A DNA stretch of 40,994 bases from an uncultured Clostridia bacterium (GTDB lineage: Bacteria; Bacillota; Clostridia; Christensenellales; Aristaeellaceae): positions 1 to 40,994 of the forward strand of contig CAKTXP010000004.1 of assembly GCA_934631055.1 (NCBI GenBank), read 5' to 3'. The first letter of the stretch is position 1; the number at the start of each line of letters is the position of its first letter. Made by a program: the position numbers and the translations under genes. The notes under the pieces are model-generated. The model was given only the letters and a program-made list of their open reading frames with translations, did no database searches and had not been told where the DNA came from. Below, one piece after another: positions 30,931 to 40,994 of the stretch.

Positions 30931-32541
30931 TCATTCCGACACAGTGCAATACTCGAAATTCGGATGACCGTTGCTGTTGCGGGTGAAACCCTGCACACGC
31001 TCGGAGACAAGCGCCGTCGCTACATAGTTGTAGATCGGCATGACCGGGCATTCCTGCGCAAGCAGCGCTTCCATTTCCTTATACAGTTCTTCGCGTTCTT
31101 CGTTCGTCAGGCTCGTACGCATCTTGTTGCACAGTTCCAGATACTTCGGGCAGTCCCAGCGGGTCTTCGCATCGCCTTCCGCGTTTTCCAGAACGGCGAA
31201 CGCGGCGCTCGGTTCCGGATAGTCGAGCGTATAGCCCATGTACGCAATCTCGAAATCGCCGGACGCACGCGTGCCGGTCTCATCCGCCCAATACACGCCG
31301 CTCTCGACCGCGGTCACTTCGCAGTTCAGCCCCAGATACTGCTTCCACATCGCTGCCATCGCCTGCGCGACATTTTCAAGCTCGGTACTCGGCGTGTACT
31401 TGATGGAGAAGGTCGGGAAGCCTTCGCCGTTCGGATAGCCCGCTTCAGCAAGCAGCGCCTTCGCTTCCTCAATATCCTCTTCAAACGCGTTGCCGACTAC
31501 ATTGCGCCAATCGCTGCTTTCGTCCAGGACGTCCTTAATGCCATACGGAACCCAGCCATACAGCTGCGGCAGCGTCGCATCCTGAAGGATGCCTTCGGTC
31601 AAAATCTTACGGTTGAGCGCCAGCGTCAGCGCGCGGCGGACACGAGCGTCGTCAAACGGCGCCTTGGAGCAGTTGAATTCATAATAGCGGTAGCCGATAC
31701 GTTCAGAACTCATCAGCTTATCCGTGCCGGCATACGCCTTGAGCGCGTCGCTGTTGACCGAGGTCGCGATGTCGATCTCGCCATTGTCAAACGCCATCTT
31801 GACGGTCTCCGGCGCGTTGAGGAACACATACTTAACCGTGTCGATCTTCACTTCGTCGGCATTGTAGTAGTTCGGGTTCTTAACAAGGGTATAGCTCTCG
31901 TCCTTCTTCATCTCCGCCAGCATGAACGGACCGTTGCAGACATAGGTCTCCGGCGTGTTGACCCAGTCGTTGCCGTATTTTTCAACATTCGCCTTGCTGA
32001 CCGGCATGAACGCGGTGGAAGCGGTCAGCGTGATGAAGTAGCTGGCAGGCGCTTTCAGCTCGACCTGGAAGGTCGTGTCGTCCAGCGCGCGGATGGGCAG
32101 ATCGTCCACCGCGACCGACTTTTCCACATAGCACTCATAGCCGTCCTTGATGACGCCGTAAAGCGTGTAGGCGGTCTCGCTGCCCACATCCGGATCAAGC
32201 ACGCGCTTCCAGCTGTATTCAAAGTCATAGGCGGTCAGCGGGCTTCCGTCGCTCCACGTCAGCCCTTCCTTCAGCTTGAAGGTATAGGTGCAGCCATCCT
32301 CGGAGACTTCATAGCTTTCCGCCATCGCCGGAACAAGGCTTCCGTCCTCCGCGTACTTATACAGACCGCGGAACAGGCTTTGCAGCGCGTAGGAACCGGA
32401 AGAATAGTCGTTCAGCGTCGGATCCATGTTTTCCGGCTCGCCGCTCATCTGGAACGTAAGGCTCGCTTCCGCAGTCGCTCCGGCGCATGCAAACAGCAGC
32501 ATCATGGCGGCTAGTGCCAGTACAAACCATTTTTTCATCAT
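30931..32541 (-). CDS. Oligopeptide/dipeptide ABC transporter substrate-binding protein
   Basis: Family 5 (OppA/DppA) binding protein of 536 residues. The first of two adjacent ATGs (32541) has AGGAGG nine bases upstream, so the 33-codon extension is rejected. The signal peptide is MMKKWFVLALAAMMLLFACAGATAEA; the FAC position could be a weak lipobox, but cleavage after AEA is equally plausible. The mature part has the family features SLTFQMSGEPENMDPTLNDYSSGSYALQSLFRGLYKY, TYTFKLKEGLTWSDGSPLTAYDFEYSWKRVLDP, and a late FEIAYMGYTLDYPEPSAAF. It is divergent from the permease/ATPase operon, with two promoters back to back. It presumably delivers peptides to that transporter. Confidence 0.94.
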   Translation of the reverse strand: MMKKWFVLALAAMMLLFACAGATAEASLTFQMSGEPENMDPTLNDYSSGSYALQSLFRGLYKYAEDGSLVPAMAESYEVSEDGCTYTFKLKEGLTWSDGSPLTAYDFEYSWKRVLDPDVGSETAYTLYGVIKDGYECYVEKSVAVDDLPIRALDDTTFQVELKAPASYFITLTASTAFMPVSKANVEKYGNDWVNTPETYVCNGPFMLAEMKKDESYTLVKNPNYYNADEVKIDTVKYVFLNAPETVKMAFDNGEIDIATSVNSDALKAYAGTDKLMSSERIGYRYYEFNCSKAPFDDARVRRALTLALNRKILTEGILQDATLPQLYGWVPYGIKDVLDESSDWRNVVGNAFEEDIEEAKALLAEAGYPNGEGFPTFSIKYTPSTELENVAQAMAAMWKQYLGLNCEVTAVESGVYWADETGTRASGDFEIAYMGYTLDYPEPSAAFAVLENAEGDAKTRWDCPKYLELCNKMRTSLTNEEREELYKEMEALLAQECPVMPIYNYVATALVSERVQGFTRNSNGHPNFEYCTVSE

Positions 32542-32611
32542 TATTGTTTTCCTCCTACGGTTAAATGTTCCGGCAGAGTTGCCTGCTGCTTCCCTCGCCG
32601 AATATGTAAAG

Positions 32612-32640
32612 AGGATAGCAAACGCTATCGTTTTTGTCAA
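32612..32640 (-). promoter_or_regulatory. Promoter of the peptide-binding protein gene, with palindrome in the spacer
   Basis: A perfect TTGACA (32635-32640) and TATCCT (32612-32617) on the minus strand with a 17-base spacer. The spacer contains GATAGCAAACGCTATC (32614-32629), an interrupted palindrome with 6-bp arms. The 14-mer AGCAAACGCTATCG within it fits the cre consensus TGWAARCGYTWNCW at 11 of 14 positions, so carbon-catabolite control is possible. Confidence 0.7.
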
Positions 32641-32719
32641 GCGACAAGCCGGTATTCATGGATTTTTGAATTTTTTCAGCTCAATTCCTTCATAAAATTA
32701 GAAATTTGTCAAAACTAGG

Positions 32720-32748
32720 TTGAATTTTTCGCAGAATCATTCTATAAT
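32720..32748 (+). promoter_or_regulatory. Promoter of the peptide permease/ATPase operon
   Basis: TTGAAT (32720-32725) and TATAAT (32743-32748), 17-base spacer. Its position rules out the ATG at 32720 as the gene start and makes the one at 32747 unlikely, favouring GTG at 32783. Confidence 0.75.
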
Positions 32749-32782
32749 GGAATCATATATTCGGCAAAGGGGGCTCCGCCTT

Positions 32783-33706
32783 GTGGGCAAATATATCTTC
32801 AAACGCATCCTCTCCGGTGTCGTCACCATCCTAATTCTGATCACGGCATGCTTTTTCTTAATGCACGCCATACCGGGCAGTCCGTTTTCCAAAGGCGAGC
32901 AGGGCGTTCCCGAGGCCGTCATGCAGCGGCTCAATGAGAAATACGGTCTCGACCAGCCGCTCTATGTACAGTATTTCCGTTATCTGGATAATATTCTTCA
33001 CGGCGATTTCGGTATCTCCTATAAGAATTCGAGTGTGCAGGTCAACGACCTGATCAACCGCGGCTTCCCGATCTCCGCGCGCATCGGCATCCTTGCCGTG
33101 CTGTTTTCGCTGGTAATCGGCATTTTGCTGGGCGTGATCTCGGCAGTCAAACGCGGCAGTCTGTTTGACGGCATCGCAATGGTTCTGGCAACCATCGGCG
33201 TGTGCGTGCCGCTGTTCGTCATTTCGGTTTTGCTGCTTTATCTGTTTGCGGGCGTTCTGAAATGGCTTCCGACCTACGGCTTGAGCAGCTGGAAGCACTA
33301 TATTCTGCCGGTCACCTGTCTCTCCTTCTCCCCGATCGCGTATATCGCGCGCATGACCCGCTCCTCCATGCTGGAAGTCATGCAGCAGGATTATATCCGC
33401 ACCGCGCGCGCTAAGGGCGTCGCTGAGCGCATGGTCATCCTCAAGCACGGACTGCGCAACGCCATCCTGCCGGTCGTCACCTATCTGGGTACGCTCATCG
33501 CCAATCTGCTGACCGGCTCGTTCATCGTCGAGCGTCTGTTCGCGATACCGGGTCTGGGCAAGTATTTCGTCGATTCGATCACCGCCCGCGATTACAATAT
33601 CATCATGGGCGTCACGATCTTCCTCGGCGTGTTCGTTGTCAGCTGCAACCTGATTGTTGACGTCGTGTATGGCATCATTGACCCGCGCGTCAAACTGGAC
33701 GAATGA
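32783..33706 (+). CDS. Oligopeptide/dipeptide ABC transporter permease (OppB/DppB type)
   Basis: First permease of the peptide importer. The GTG at 32783 gives 307 residues beginning VGKYIFKRILSGVVTILILI, the family's usual start, with AAAGGGGG nine bases upstream. Six membrane helices are visible. The C-terminal region has the DppB cytoplasmic motif DYIRTARAKGVAERMVILKHGLRNAILPVV and SFIVERLFAIPGLGKYFVDSITARDYNIIMGV. It is followed by the DppC-type gene after 16 bases. Identification by family is secure; peptide length preference is not. Confidence 0.94.
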   Translation: MGKYIFKRILSGVVTILILITACFFLMHAIPGSPFSKGEQGVPEAVMQRLNEKYGLDQPLYVQYFRYLDNILHGDFGISYKNSSVQVNDLINRGFPISARIGILAVLFSLVIGILLGVISAVKRGSLFDGIAMVLATIGVCVPLFVISVLLLYLFAGVLKWLPTYGLSSWKHYILPVTCLSFSPIAYIARMTRSSMLEVMQQDYIRTARAKGVAERMVILKHGLRNAILPVVTYLGTLIANLLTGSFIVERLFAIPGLGKYFVDSITARDYNIIMGVTIFLGVFVVSCNLIVDVVYGIIDPRVKLDE

Positions 33707-33722
33707 CCGGGAGGATTCTATA

Positions 33723-34643
33723 ATGATGGAAAAGACAGTCGATACCCGTTATCAGCCGCTGGATACCTCGGCGATCTCCGCCGACCAGATTTCCCGCCCG
33801 TCCGTTTCCTATTGGCAGGACGCATGGCGGCGTTTCCGCCGAGATAAGCTGGCTGTGTTCGGTCTGATTATGATTATCATCATCTCGCTGTTCGCGATCT
33901 TCGGACCGATGCTCTGTCCGTACGAATATGATGAAGCGGATTTCCTCTCCATCGCTCAATGGCCCTCGAAAGCGCATTGGTTCGGCACGGACGCGCTCGG
34001 ACGCGACCTGTTCGTCCGCGTGCTGTACGGCGCACGCATCAGCCTGTCCATCGGCGTCGTCGCCGCGCTGGTCAACATGATTATCGGCGTGCTGTACGGC
34101 GGCATCGCAGGTTATTTCGGCGGCAAGGTCGATAACATCATGATGCGTATCGTCGATATCATCATCGCCCTGCCGTCGCTGCTGTATACGATCTTGCTGA
34201 TGATGCTCATGGGCTCCAACGTCCGCTCGATCCTGATTGCGCTCTGCCTGTCCTCCTGGGTCGGCACGGCGCGCATCACGCGTTCGCAGGTCGTCAGCCT
34301 GAAGCATCAGGAATATGCGCTCGCCGCGAAGCTCGCGGGGGCAAGCGATTTCCAGATCTTGCTGCATCACCTTCTGCCCAATGCGATGGGGCCCATCATC
34401 GTATCGGTCATGTTCCTGATTCCGGGCGCGATCTTCTCCGAAGCGTTCCTCTCCTTCCTCGGCATCGGCATTCAAAAGCCGATGGCTTCCTGGGGCTCTC
34501 TGGCGAACGACGCCATCGGCACGCTGACCAGCGCGCCTTATCAGATGTTCTTCCCCATCGCCGCCATCAGCCTGACGATGTTCTCGCTGAACTTCATCGG
34601 CGACGGCTTACGCGACGCCCTCGACCCGAAGCTCAAGAAGTAA
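33723..34643 (+). CDS. Oligopeptide/dipeptide ABC transporter permease (OppC/DppC type)
   Basis: Second permease, 306 residues from the ATG at 33723 with GGGAGG eight bases upstream. The N-terminal cytoplasmic segment SYWQDAWRRFRRDKLAVFGLIMIIIISLFAIFGP is the OppC_N signature leading into the first helix. HWFGTDALGRDLFVRVLYGARISLSIGVVAA and EYALAAKLAGASDFQILLHHLLPNAMGPI are conserved family segments. It ends with LDPKLKK. A five-hairpin repeat element separates it from the ATPase genes. Confidence 0.94.
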   Translation: MMEKTVDTRYQPLDTSAISADQISRPSVSYWQDAWRRFRRDKLAVFGLIMIIIISLFAIFGPMLCPYEYDEADFLSIAQWPSKAHWFGTDALGRDLFVRVLYGARISLSIGVVAALVNMIIGVLYGGIAGYFGGKVDNIMMRIVDIIIALPSLLYTILLMMLMGSNVRSILIALCLSSWVGTARITRSQVVSLKHQEYALAAKLAGASDFQILLHHLLPNAMGPIIVSVMFLIPGAIFSEAFLSFLGIGIQKPMASWGSLANDAIGTLTSAPYQMFFPIAAISLTMFSLNFIGDGLRDALDPKLKK

Positions 34644-34644
34644 G

Positions 34645-34785
34645 ACGATTGGGGCTCTGCCCCAAACCCCGGTCAGGAACTGAGTTCCCGACACCTTCCG
34701 CTTCCCGCTTCGCGGTATGCCGCGAAGCGTAGCAGGAAGTTTGAGGGATTTAATCCCTCAAGCAGGTTTGGGCGGCAGCCCAACG
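34645..34785 (+). repeat. Five-hairpin element, copy i, between permease and ATPase genes
   Basis: Starting two bases after the permease stop codon: TTGGGGCTCTGCCCCAA, then a TCAGGAACTGAGTTCCCGA hairpin, then a CGCTTCGCGG/CCGCGAAGCG hairpin, then TTGAGGGATTTAATCCCTCAA, then TTGGGCGGCAGCCCAA. The first three match the family modules and the last two are extra. It fills the 172-base gap before the ATPase gene. Confidence 0.8.
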
Positions 34786-34815
34786 TAACCCCAAAACGTA
34801 TTTCAGGAGGTTCAC

Positions 34816-35813
<998 letters not shown>

Positions 35814-35817
<4 letters not shown>

Positions 35818-36782
35818 ATACCATCATAGAAGCCCGTGGGCTGAAAATGTACTTCCCTATCGGACGCACGATGGGCGGCAAGCCCAAGAAGCTGCTCAAA
35901 GCGGTTGACGACGTCAGCTTTTCAATCTCAAAAGGCGAGACCTTCGGTCTGGTCGGCGAAAGCGGCTGCGGCAAAACGACTGTCGGGCGCTGTCTGGTTC
36001 GTCTGTATGAACCGACGGCGGGAGAGATTTTCTTCGACGGTCAGGATATCGCGCACATGGGCGAAAAGCAGCTTGCCCCCTATCGCCGCCGCATGCAGAT
36101 GATCTTTCAAGACCCGTATGCGTCGCTGAACCCGCGCATGACGGTATCCTCGATCATTGCCGAACCGCTCCGCTATGCGGGCGTCAGCGCAAAAGAACAG
36201 CAGGAACGCGTGCGCGAGCTGGTTGATTTGGTCGGCTTAAAGCCTGACCATTTGCAGCGCTATCCGCATGAGTTCTCCGGCGGTCAGCGTCAGCGTGTCG
36301 GCATTGCCCGCGCGCTGGCATGCAATCCGGAGTTTATCGTCTGCGACGAGCCGATTTCTGCGCTGGATGTCTCTATTCAGGCGCAGGTCATCAACACGCT
36401 GGAATCGCTTCAGGAAAAGCTGGGGCTCTCCTATCTGTTCGTTTCGCATGACCTGTCCATGGTGCGCCATATCTCCCACAACGTCGGCGTGATGTATCTG
36501 GGCTGCATGGTCGAGCGCGCGCCGGTGCAGGAGCTGTATTCCAACATGCTGCATCCGTACACGCAGGCGCTGATGAGCGCCGTTCCGATTCCCGATCCGG
36601 ATCTGGCGGCGGCAAGCGAGCGCATCCACCTCTCCGGCGATGTGCCGACGCCCATCGACCCGCCGAGCGGCTGCCGCTTCCGCGCGCGCTGTCCGTATGC
36701 GACGGAGCAGTGCGCCGCCGAGCGTCCGGAGCTGCGCGAGGTCAAGCCGGGACACTTTGTGGCATGCCACAGAGTTAAGTAA
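35814..36782 (+). CDS. Peptide ABC transporter ATPase (OppF/DppF type)
   Basis: Second ATPase of the peptide importer, 322 residues. The ATG at 35814 overlaps the upstream TGA as ATGA, with GGGAGG before it, indicating translational coupling; a start at 35796 is rejected. Walker A is GESGCGKT (48-55), Q-loop FQDPYASLNPRMTV, signature FSGGQRQRVGIARAL, and Walker B FIVCDEPISALD. The C-terminal extension has CRFRARCPYATEQC and a final HFVACH, again compatible with a cluster-binding site. It is the last gene of the operon. Confidence 0.95.
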
Positions 36783-36792
36783 GACGGAAAAG

Positions 36793-36840
36793 AACGTTTT
36801 GGGGCTACCGCCCCAAACCCCGTCTTCGCTTCGCGGCGGT
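36793..36840 (+). repeat. Partial hairpin element, copy j, after the peptide operon
   Basis: AACGTTTTGGGGCTACCGCCCCAAAC contains the first module with a longer loop, followed by CCCCGTC and CTTCGCTTCGCGGCGG, the third module of copy b. The middle GGGAAC module is missing. It begins 10 bases after the stop codon. Confidence 0.65.
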
Positions 36841-36857
36841 TTGAATAAGGTGTATAG

Positions 36858-36903
36858 AAAAGGGCTTTCGCTCTCTGCTCATGCAGGGAACGAAAGCCCT
36901 TTT
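36858..36903. terminator. Bidirectional terminator between peptide and Pot-type operons
   Basis: AAAAGGGCTTTCG (36858-36870) pairs perfectly with CGAAAGCCCTTTT (36891-36903), with a CTGC/GCAG inner stem in the loop. It serves the two convergent operons. Confidence 0.9.
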
Positions 36904-36916
36904 AGGATATTCTCTT

Positions 36917-37696
36917 TTACACCACGCTCTGCAAGCCCAGCGTCTTTTCAATCAGCAGCATCACGCCCAGCGTTGTGACCATCATGATGGTCGCCAGCGC
37001 CGCGATTGTCGGGTCAAAATGATACTCGACATAGCTCATGATCTCGATCGGCAGCATGTTGACGCCCGGTCCGGTTAGGAACGCGGAAAGCGATACGTTG
37101 TTGAACGAATTGATGATCGCCATGATGCAGGCAGAGGCAATGCCGGATTTGATATTCGGCAATACGATGTTGAAGAACGTGTACTGCCGCGTCGCGCCCA
37201 AGCTGCACGCCGCTTCCTCAATGGCAAAGTCAAAATTCGCCAGACTCGACGTCACGACGCGCATGATGTATGGAATCGACAGCAGCGTGTGACCGATCAG
37301 CAGACTGGGAATGACCGGCAGCTTGTACTGATTGACCACATAGCGCAGCATCACAAAGCCCAGCACGATGCACGGAATCAGCACCGGAGAAAGGAAGATC
37401 GTCTTGATGATATCCTTTCCCTTGAAATCATACCGATTGAGCGCATACGCCGCCGGCAGACCGAGCGCCAAAGCAATTGCCGTACCGCCCAGCGCGATAA
37501 AAATGCTGAGCTTTGCCGCGCTGGCAAACGCGCTCATCGTGAATACCTGCTGGTACCACTTGAGCGTGAATCCTTCGCCCGGGAACTTCAGGTAATTCGT
37601 GTCGCTGAAGGACGCCGCCATGATGACCAGCAGCGGTCCGATCAGGAACAGATAGACCAGCACCGTCACAAGAAGCAGCAGTTTGTTCTTTTTCAT
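36917..37696 (-). CDS. ABC transporter permease, PotC type
   Basis: Membrane subunit of a polyamine-type importer. The ATG at 37696 gives 259 residues with GAGGAGG upstream; a nine-codon extension is rejected. It begins MKKNKLLLLVTVLVYLFLIGPLLVIMAASF, followed by SDTNYLKFPGEGFTLKWYQQVF, a typical PotC-like start. The EAA-type loop is EEAACSLGATRQYTFFNIVLPNIKSG. It is the last gene of its four-gene operon and lies 91 bases past the binding-protein gene. Confidence 0.92.
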   Translation of the reverse strand: MKKNKLLLLVTVLVYLFLIGPLLVIMAASFSDTNYLKFPGEGFTLKWYQQVFTMSAFASAAKLSIFIALGGTAIALALGLPAAYALNRYDFKGKDIIKTIFLSPVLIPCIVLGFVMLRYVVNQYKLPVIPSLLIGHTLLSIPYIMRVVTSSLANFDFAIEEAACSLGATRQYTFFNIVLPNIKSGIASACIMAIINSFNNVSLSAFLTGPGVNMLPIEIMSYVEYHFDPTIAALATIMMVTTLGVMLLIEKTLGLQSVV

Positions 37697-37787
37697 GGTT
37701 TGTCCTCCTCTGAGCGATTGCAAAAATCCTCTGCCCTCTCAGCCGCTTTCTTTTTTAGAAGAAATCCTTAAATGCCGGAAAGGGCGA

Positions 37788-38837
37788 TTACTTCACGGAG
37801 AAGATTGCGTTCCAGTTGTTGATCCAATCCGCCTGATGTTCGGCGATCAGGCTCCAATCCGGAAGAACCAGCTTGGCGACCTCGTCCTCGCCATAGATGA
37901 AGCTGCCAACCTGCTCTTCGGTCAGCACGACGTCCGGACGAACCGGCGCGTCCACGCCGTCCAGCGCGTCCGCATTCTGCACTTCATAGCTGAGGTAGAA
38001 GTCGATGAACGCTTCGGCGAGTTCCTTGTTCTGGCTGCCCTTGATGATGTTGATCATGTTGTAGCCGGAGAAAGAGCCTTCGGTCGGATCGACCCAGACG
38101 TAATCCGGATTCGCGTTCTTGGCGGTGGTGTAGCTGTAATCCAGCAGAACGGCAACGCTGATCTCGCCCTGGTTGAGCATGGTGATGGTGTCGTTCGCGC
38201 TGGTCCAGGTCTTTTTGATGTTCGGCTTCAGCTCAGACAGCTTGGCGAAGATGGCTTCGTCGTCCTTGCCCGGCTCCAGACCGAAAGCGGCGGCAGTCGC
38301 ATAGTAGAACAGCGGGCCGGAGGTGGTGGTCATATCCGGAATGGCAACGCTGTCCGCCAGTTCCGGATTCCACAGGTCAGCCCAGCTCTTGATCTCAACA
38401 TCGCAGAACGCGCTGTCGTAGACGATGCCCAGACGGTTCATCGTGTACGCCGGGCCATAGCCCTCGCCCATCGGCGCGCGCGCACACTCATAGATCGAGG
38501 AAAGATTGCTGATGGAGCTGTTGTCAAACGTGTCGATCACGCCCGCTTCAATCAGCTGGTTGACGAACATATCGCCGATCACAACGACGTCATAGTTTTC
38601 CGGCGCTTCGATGATCTTGGTCACGCGCTCGGCGTTGCGTCCGCTGTCGATGACGACGGTCGCGCCCGTCTGCTCCATGAACGGCGCATAGATGTTCTTC
38701 TGCATCAGTTCGGCGTTGAAGCTGAACGTGCTGACCGTCAGCGTCTGACCGGCGAAAGGCTTATCCTCCGCAGCGGCGCAGAGCGTCATGCTCGCGATGA
38801 CGAGCAGGGTAACAAGCAGAGTCGCAAACTTCTTCAT
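37788..38837 (-). CDS. Extracellular substrate-binding protein, PotD type
   Basis: Binding protein of the same importer, 349 residues. The signal peptide MKKFATLLVTLLVIASMTLCAAAED has a cysteine, but LTLC is not a good lipobox and AAA-ED cleavage fits better. The mature part has the PotD-like pattern LTVSTFSFNAELMQKNIYAPFMEQTGATVV, NYDVVVIGDMFVNQLIEAGVIDTFD, AYTMNRLGIVYDSAF and ELAEAFIDFYLSYEVQ. The ligand could be putrescine or spermidine, but iron, thiamine or aminoethylphosphonate transporters share this layout. The ATG at 38837 has AGGAGG upstream. Confidence 0.9.
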   Translation of the reverse strand: MKKFATLLVTLLVIASMTLCAAAEDKPFAGQTLTVSTFSFNAELMQKNIYAPFMEQTGATVVIDSGRNAERVTKIIEAPENYDVVVIGDMFVNQLIEAGVIDTFDNSSISNLSSIYECARAPMGEGYGPAYTMNRLGIVYDSAFCDVEIKSWADLWNPELADSVAIPDMTTTSGPLFYYATAAAFGLEPGKDDEAIFAKLSELKPNIKKTWTSANDTITMLNQGEISVAVLLDYSYTTAKNANPDYVWVDPTEGSFSGYNMINIIKGSQNKELAEAFIDFYLSYEVQNADALDGVDAPVRPDVVLTEEQVGSFIYGEDEVAKLVLPDWSLIAEHQADWINNWNAIFSVK

Positions 38838-38854
38838 GATTTTTTCTCCTCCTG

Positions 38855-39892
<1,038 letters not shown>

Positions 39893-39905
39893 GTCGCTTA
39901 CCTCC

Positions 39906-40763
39906 TTACGCCATCGGGTTGATCTTACGGCTCAGCGCGTTGAACACGCTGGAAACCAGCATCGTCACCACGATCATGACCACGGCGACGACAGAAGCCT
40001 GCGTCCAGTCGCGAAGGCTCATCGCGTATTGATAGATCATCGTCGCCAGCACGCGGGTATCCGTGCCGCCCAGCAGCTGCGGCGTAGTGTACGCCGTCAT
40101 GCAGCCAGTGAAAACGAGTACGCTTCCCGTCACCAGACCGGAAACGCTCAGCGGGAACACGACGTGAATGAACGCGCCGAACCGCGTCGCGCCGAGACTG
40201 CCCGCCGCTTCGCTCAAGTCGTCCGGGATGTGATCCATAACGCCAATCAGCGAAAGGATCATCAGCGGCAGGAACAGCTGCACAAAGCCGACCGTCATCG
40301 AGAACTCACTATACAAAAGGCTCTGCGGCTTGGCGAAAATGCCCAGCGAAACAAGCGCGCTGTTGACGATGCCCTTCTTGCCGAGGATGACCATCCAGCT
40401 GAACGAACGGATGACCGGGCTGGTGAACATTGGAAAGACGGCAAACGCCATCATCATGCCCTTATGTTTGGAATGCTTGGCGATGTAATACGCCGTCGGG
40501 AAGCCGAGCAGCGCGCAGACCGCCGTACTCAGCAGGCTCAAACGAAGGCTGCGCACAAACACCTGCTGAAAATACAGATCCCCGAAGAGCGAAAAATAGG
40601 AAGAAAGCGAAAAGCTCTCATCGGGGAAGAACGACGTCAGGCACAGCGAAAACAGCGGAATCAGCATGAAAAACACGACAAACAGCACGCCGGGCAGCAC
40701 CAGCGCCGCCACAACCCAGTTCTTTTTACGATTCACCGGAGGTTTCACCCTTTCCGCATCCAT
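39906..40763 (-). CDS. ABC transporter permease, PotB type
   Basis: First gene of the Pot-type operon, 285 residues from an ATG at 40763. Six helices follow a short basic N-terminus (VVAALVLPGVLFVVFFMLIPLFSLCL). The EAA loop is LSEAAGSLGATRFGAFIHVVFPLSVSG. The ATG has no recognisable ribosome binding site and would give a leader of only about 17 bases from the predicted promoter. A GTG at 40736 has AAAGGGTG ten bases upstream, and 276 residues would result. The start is therefore ambiguous. Confidence 0.9.
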   Translation of the reverse strand: MDAERVKPPVNRKKNWVVAALVLPGVLFVVFFMLIPLFSLCLTSFFPDESFSLSSYFSLFGDLYFQQVFVRSLRLSLLSTAVCALLGFPTAYYIAKHSKHKGMMMAFAVFPMFTSPVIRSFSWMVILGKKGIVNSALVSLGIFAKPQSLLYSEFSMTVGFVQLFLPLMILSLIGVMDHIPDDLSEAAGSLGATRFGAFIHVVFPLSVSGLVTGSVLVFTGCMTAYTTPQLLGGTDTRVLATMIYQYAMSLRDWTQASVVAVVMIVVTMLVSSVFNALSRKINPMA

Positions 40764-40786
40764 AATGTTCGGTAAAATTGCGATTC

Positions 40787-40815
40787 ATTTTATCATAAGC
40801 CCCGCAAAATGTCAA
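40787..40815 (-). promoter_or_regulatory. Promoter of the Pot-type operon
   Basis: A perfect TTGACA (40810-40815) and TAAAAT (40787-40792) on the minus strand, 17-base spacer. Confidence 0.85.
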
Positions 40816-40918
40816 TTCCCTTTCCCGTTTTCCGTAAATATTCTTTGATTCCTCCGTCAATCAGTCGGAATGTTCGGTTTTTATTCCGCACAGCCTGTTT
40901 TAACCGTCGCCCTGGATC

Positions 40919-40994
40919 TCAAATGATATCCCTGTATTTCTCCGCGCTCTTCATAAAAGCGCCCATATGCTCAAGCAGCCGCGCTTTCGCCTCC
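40919..40994 (-). CDS. 3' end of an unidentified gene
   Basis: A frame entering from the window edge encodes 24 residues ending EHMGAFMKSAEKYRDII before a TGA at 40919-40921. It has codon usage like the neighbours and the same strand as the Pot-type operon. Too little is present to name a family. The stretch 40816-40918 shows only a weak GGAAT/ATTCC inverted repeat and no convincing terminator. Confidence 0.4.
   Translation of the reverse strand, partial: EAKARLLEHMGAFMKSAEKYRDII

Noticed and set aside
30698..30967. Small plus-strand frames across the 150-bp repeat element as a possible small protein gene
   Set aside because: They have no ribosome binding site and follow the hairpins of the repeat; the element is better explained as non-coding.

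Overview
The window looks like a chromosomal segment of a Gram-positive Clostridia-type bacterium of moderately high GC content. Evidence: the conserved order trmH-like / plsX / acpP / rnc / smc / ftsY, strong AGGAGG-type ribosome binding sites, frequent GTG and TTG starts, near-consensus TTGACA-17-TATAAT promoters, a T-box leader on alaS, a PPi-type phosphofructokinase, and many ABC importers. Substrate-binding proteins with long signal peptides but no clear lipobox would fit a Christensenellales-like gut lineage; that placement is only a guess. I see no rRNA, tRNA, CRISPR array, transposase or prophage module.

Layout. 1-8,490 (minus): a housekeeping operon reading trmH-like methyltransferase, plsX, acpP, rnc, smc, ftsY and a partial membrane protein. 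8,751-17,663 (minus): a carbohydrate locus of substrate-binding protein, two permeases, a heparinase II/III-like lyase, a DUF2264 protein, a GH88 unsaturated uronyl hydrolase and a small F5/8C-like protein. It is faced by a divergent LacI-type regulator (17,994-19,043), and two LacI-type operator sequences lie in the shared promoter region. The enzymes have no signal peptides, so the model is import of uronic-acid-containing oligosaccharides followed by cytoplasmic lyase and hydrolase steps. No ATPase and no secreted depolymerase are encoded here. 19,132-20,656: a DUF5131 protein and a GNAT acetyltransferase. 20,828-22,953 (minus): alaS with a T-box leader; the enzyme lacks the usual C-terminal (C-Ala) domain. 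23,032-25,926: a large secreted SH3/peptidoglycan-binding repeat protein. 26,070-30,516: a minimal sensor kinase, a sugar-phosphate nucleotidyltransferase, a flavodoxin-like protein and PPi-PFK. 30,931-36,782: an oligopeptide/dipeptide ABC importer, with the binding protein divergent from the permease/ATPase operon. 36,917-40,763 (minus): a PotABCD-type importer. 40,919-40,994: the 3' end of an unknown gene.

The most distinctive non-coding signal is a family of intergenic multi-hairpin elements, about ten copies with modules like TTGGGGCTTTGCCCCAA, AAGGGAACTGAGTTCCCTT and TATCGCTTTGCGATA. Several start directly after a stop codon. Two copies form composite units in which opposite-facing arms flank a rho-independent terminator. 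A separate 150-bp element at 30,760-30,909 has perfect 13-bp terminal inverted repeats and looks like a MITE. These repeats, the short AlaRS and the uncharacterised C-terminal domain of the peptidoglycan-binding protein are the best candidates for follow-up.
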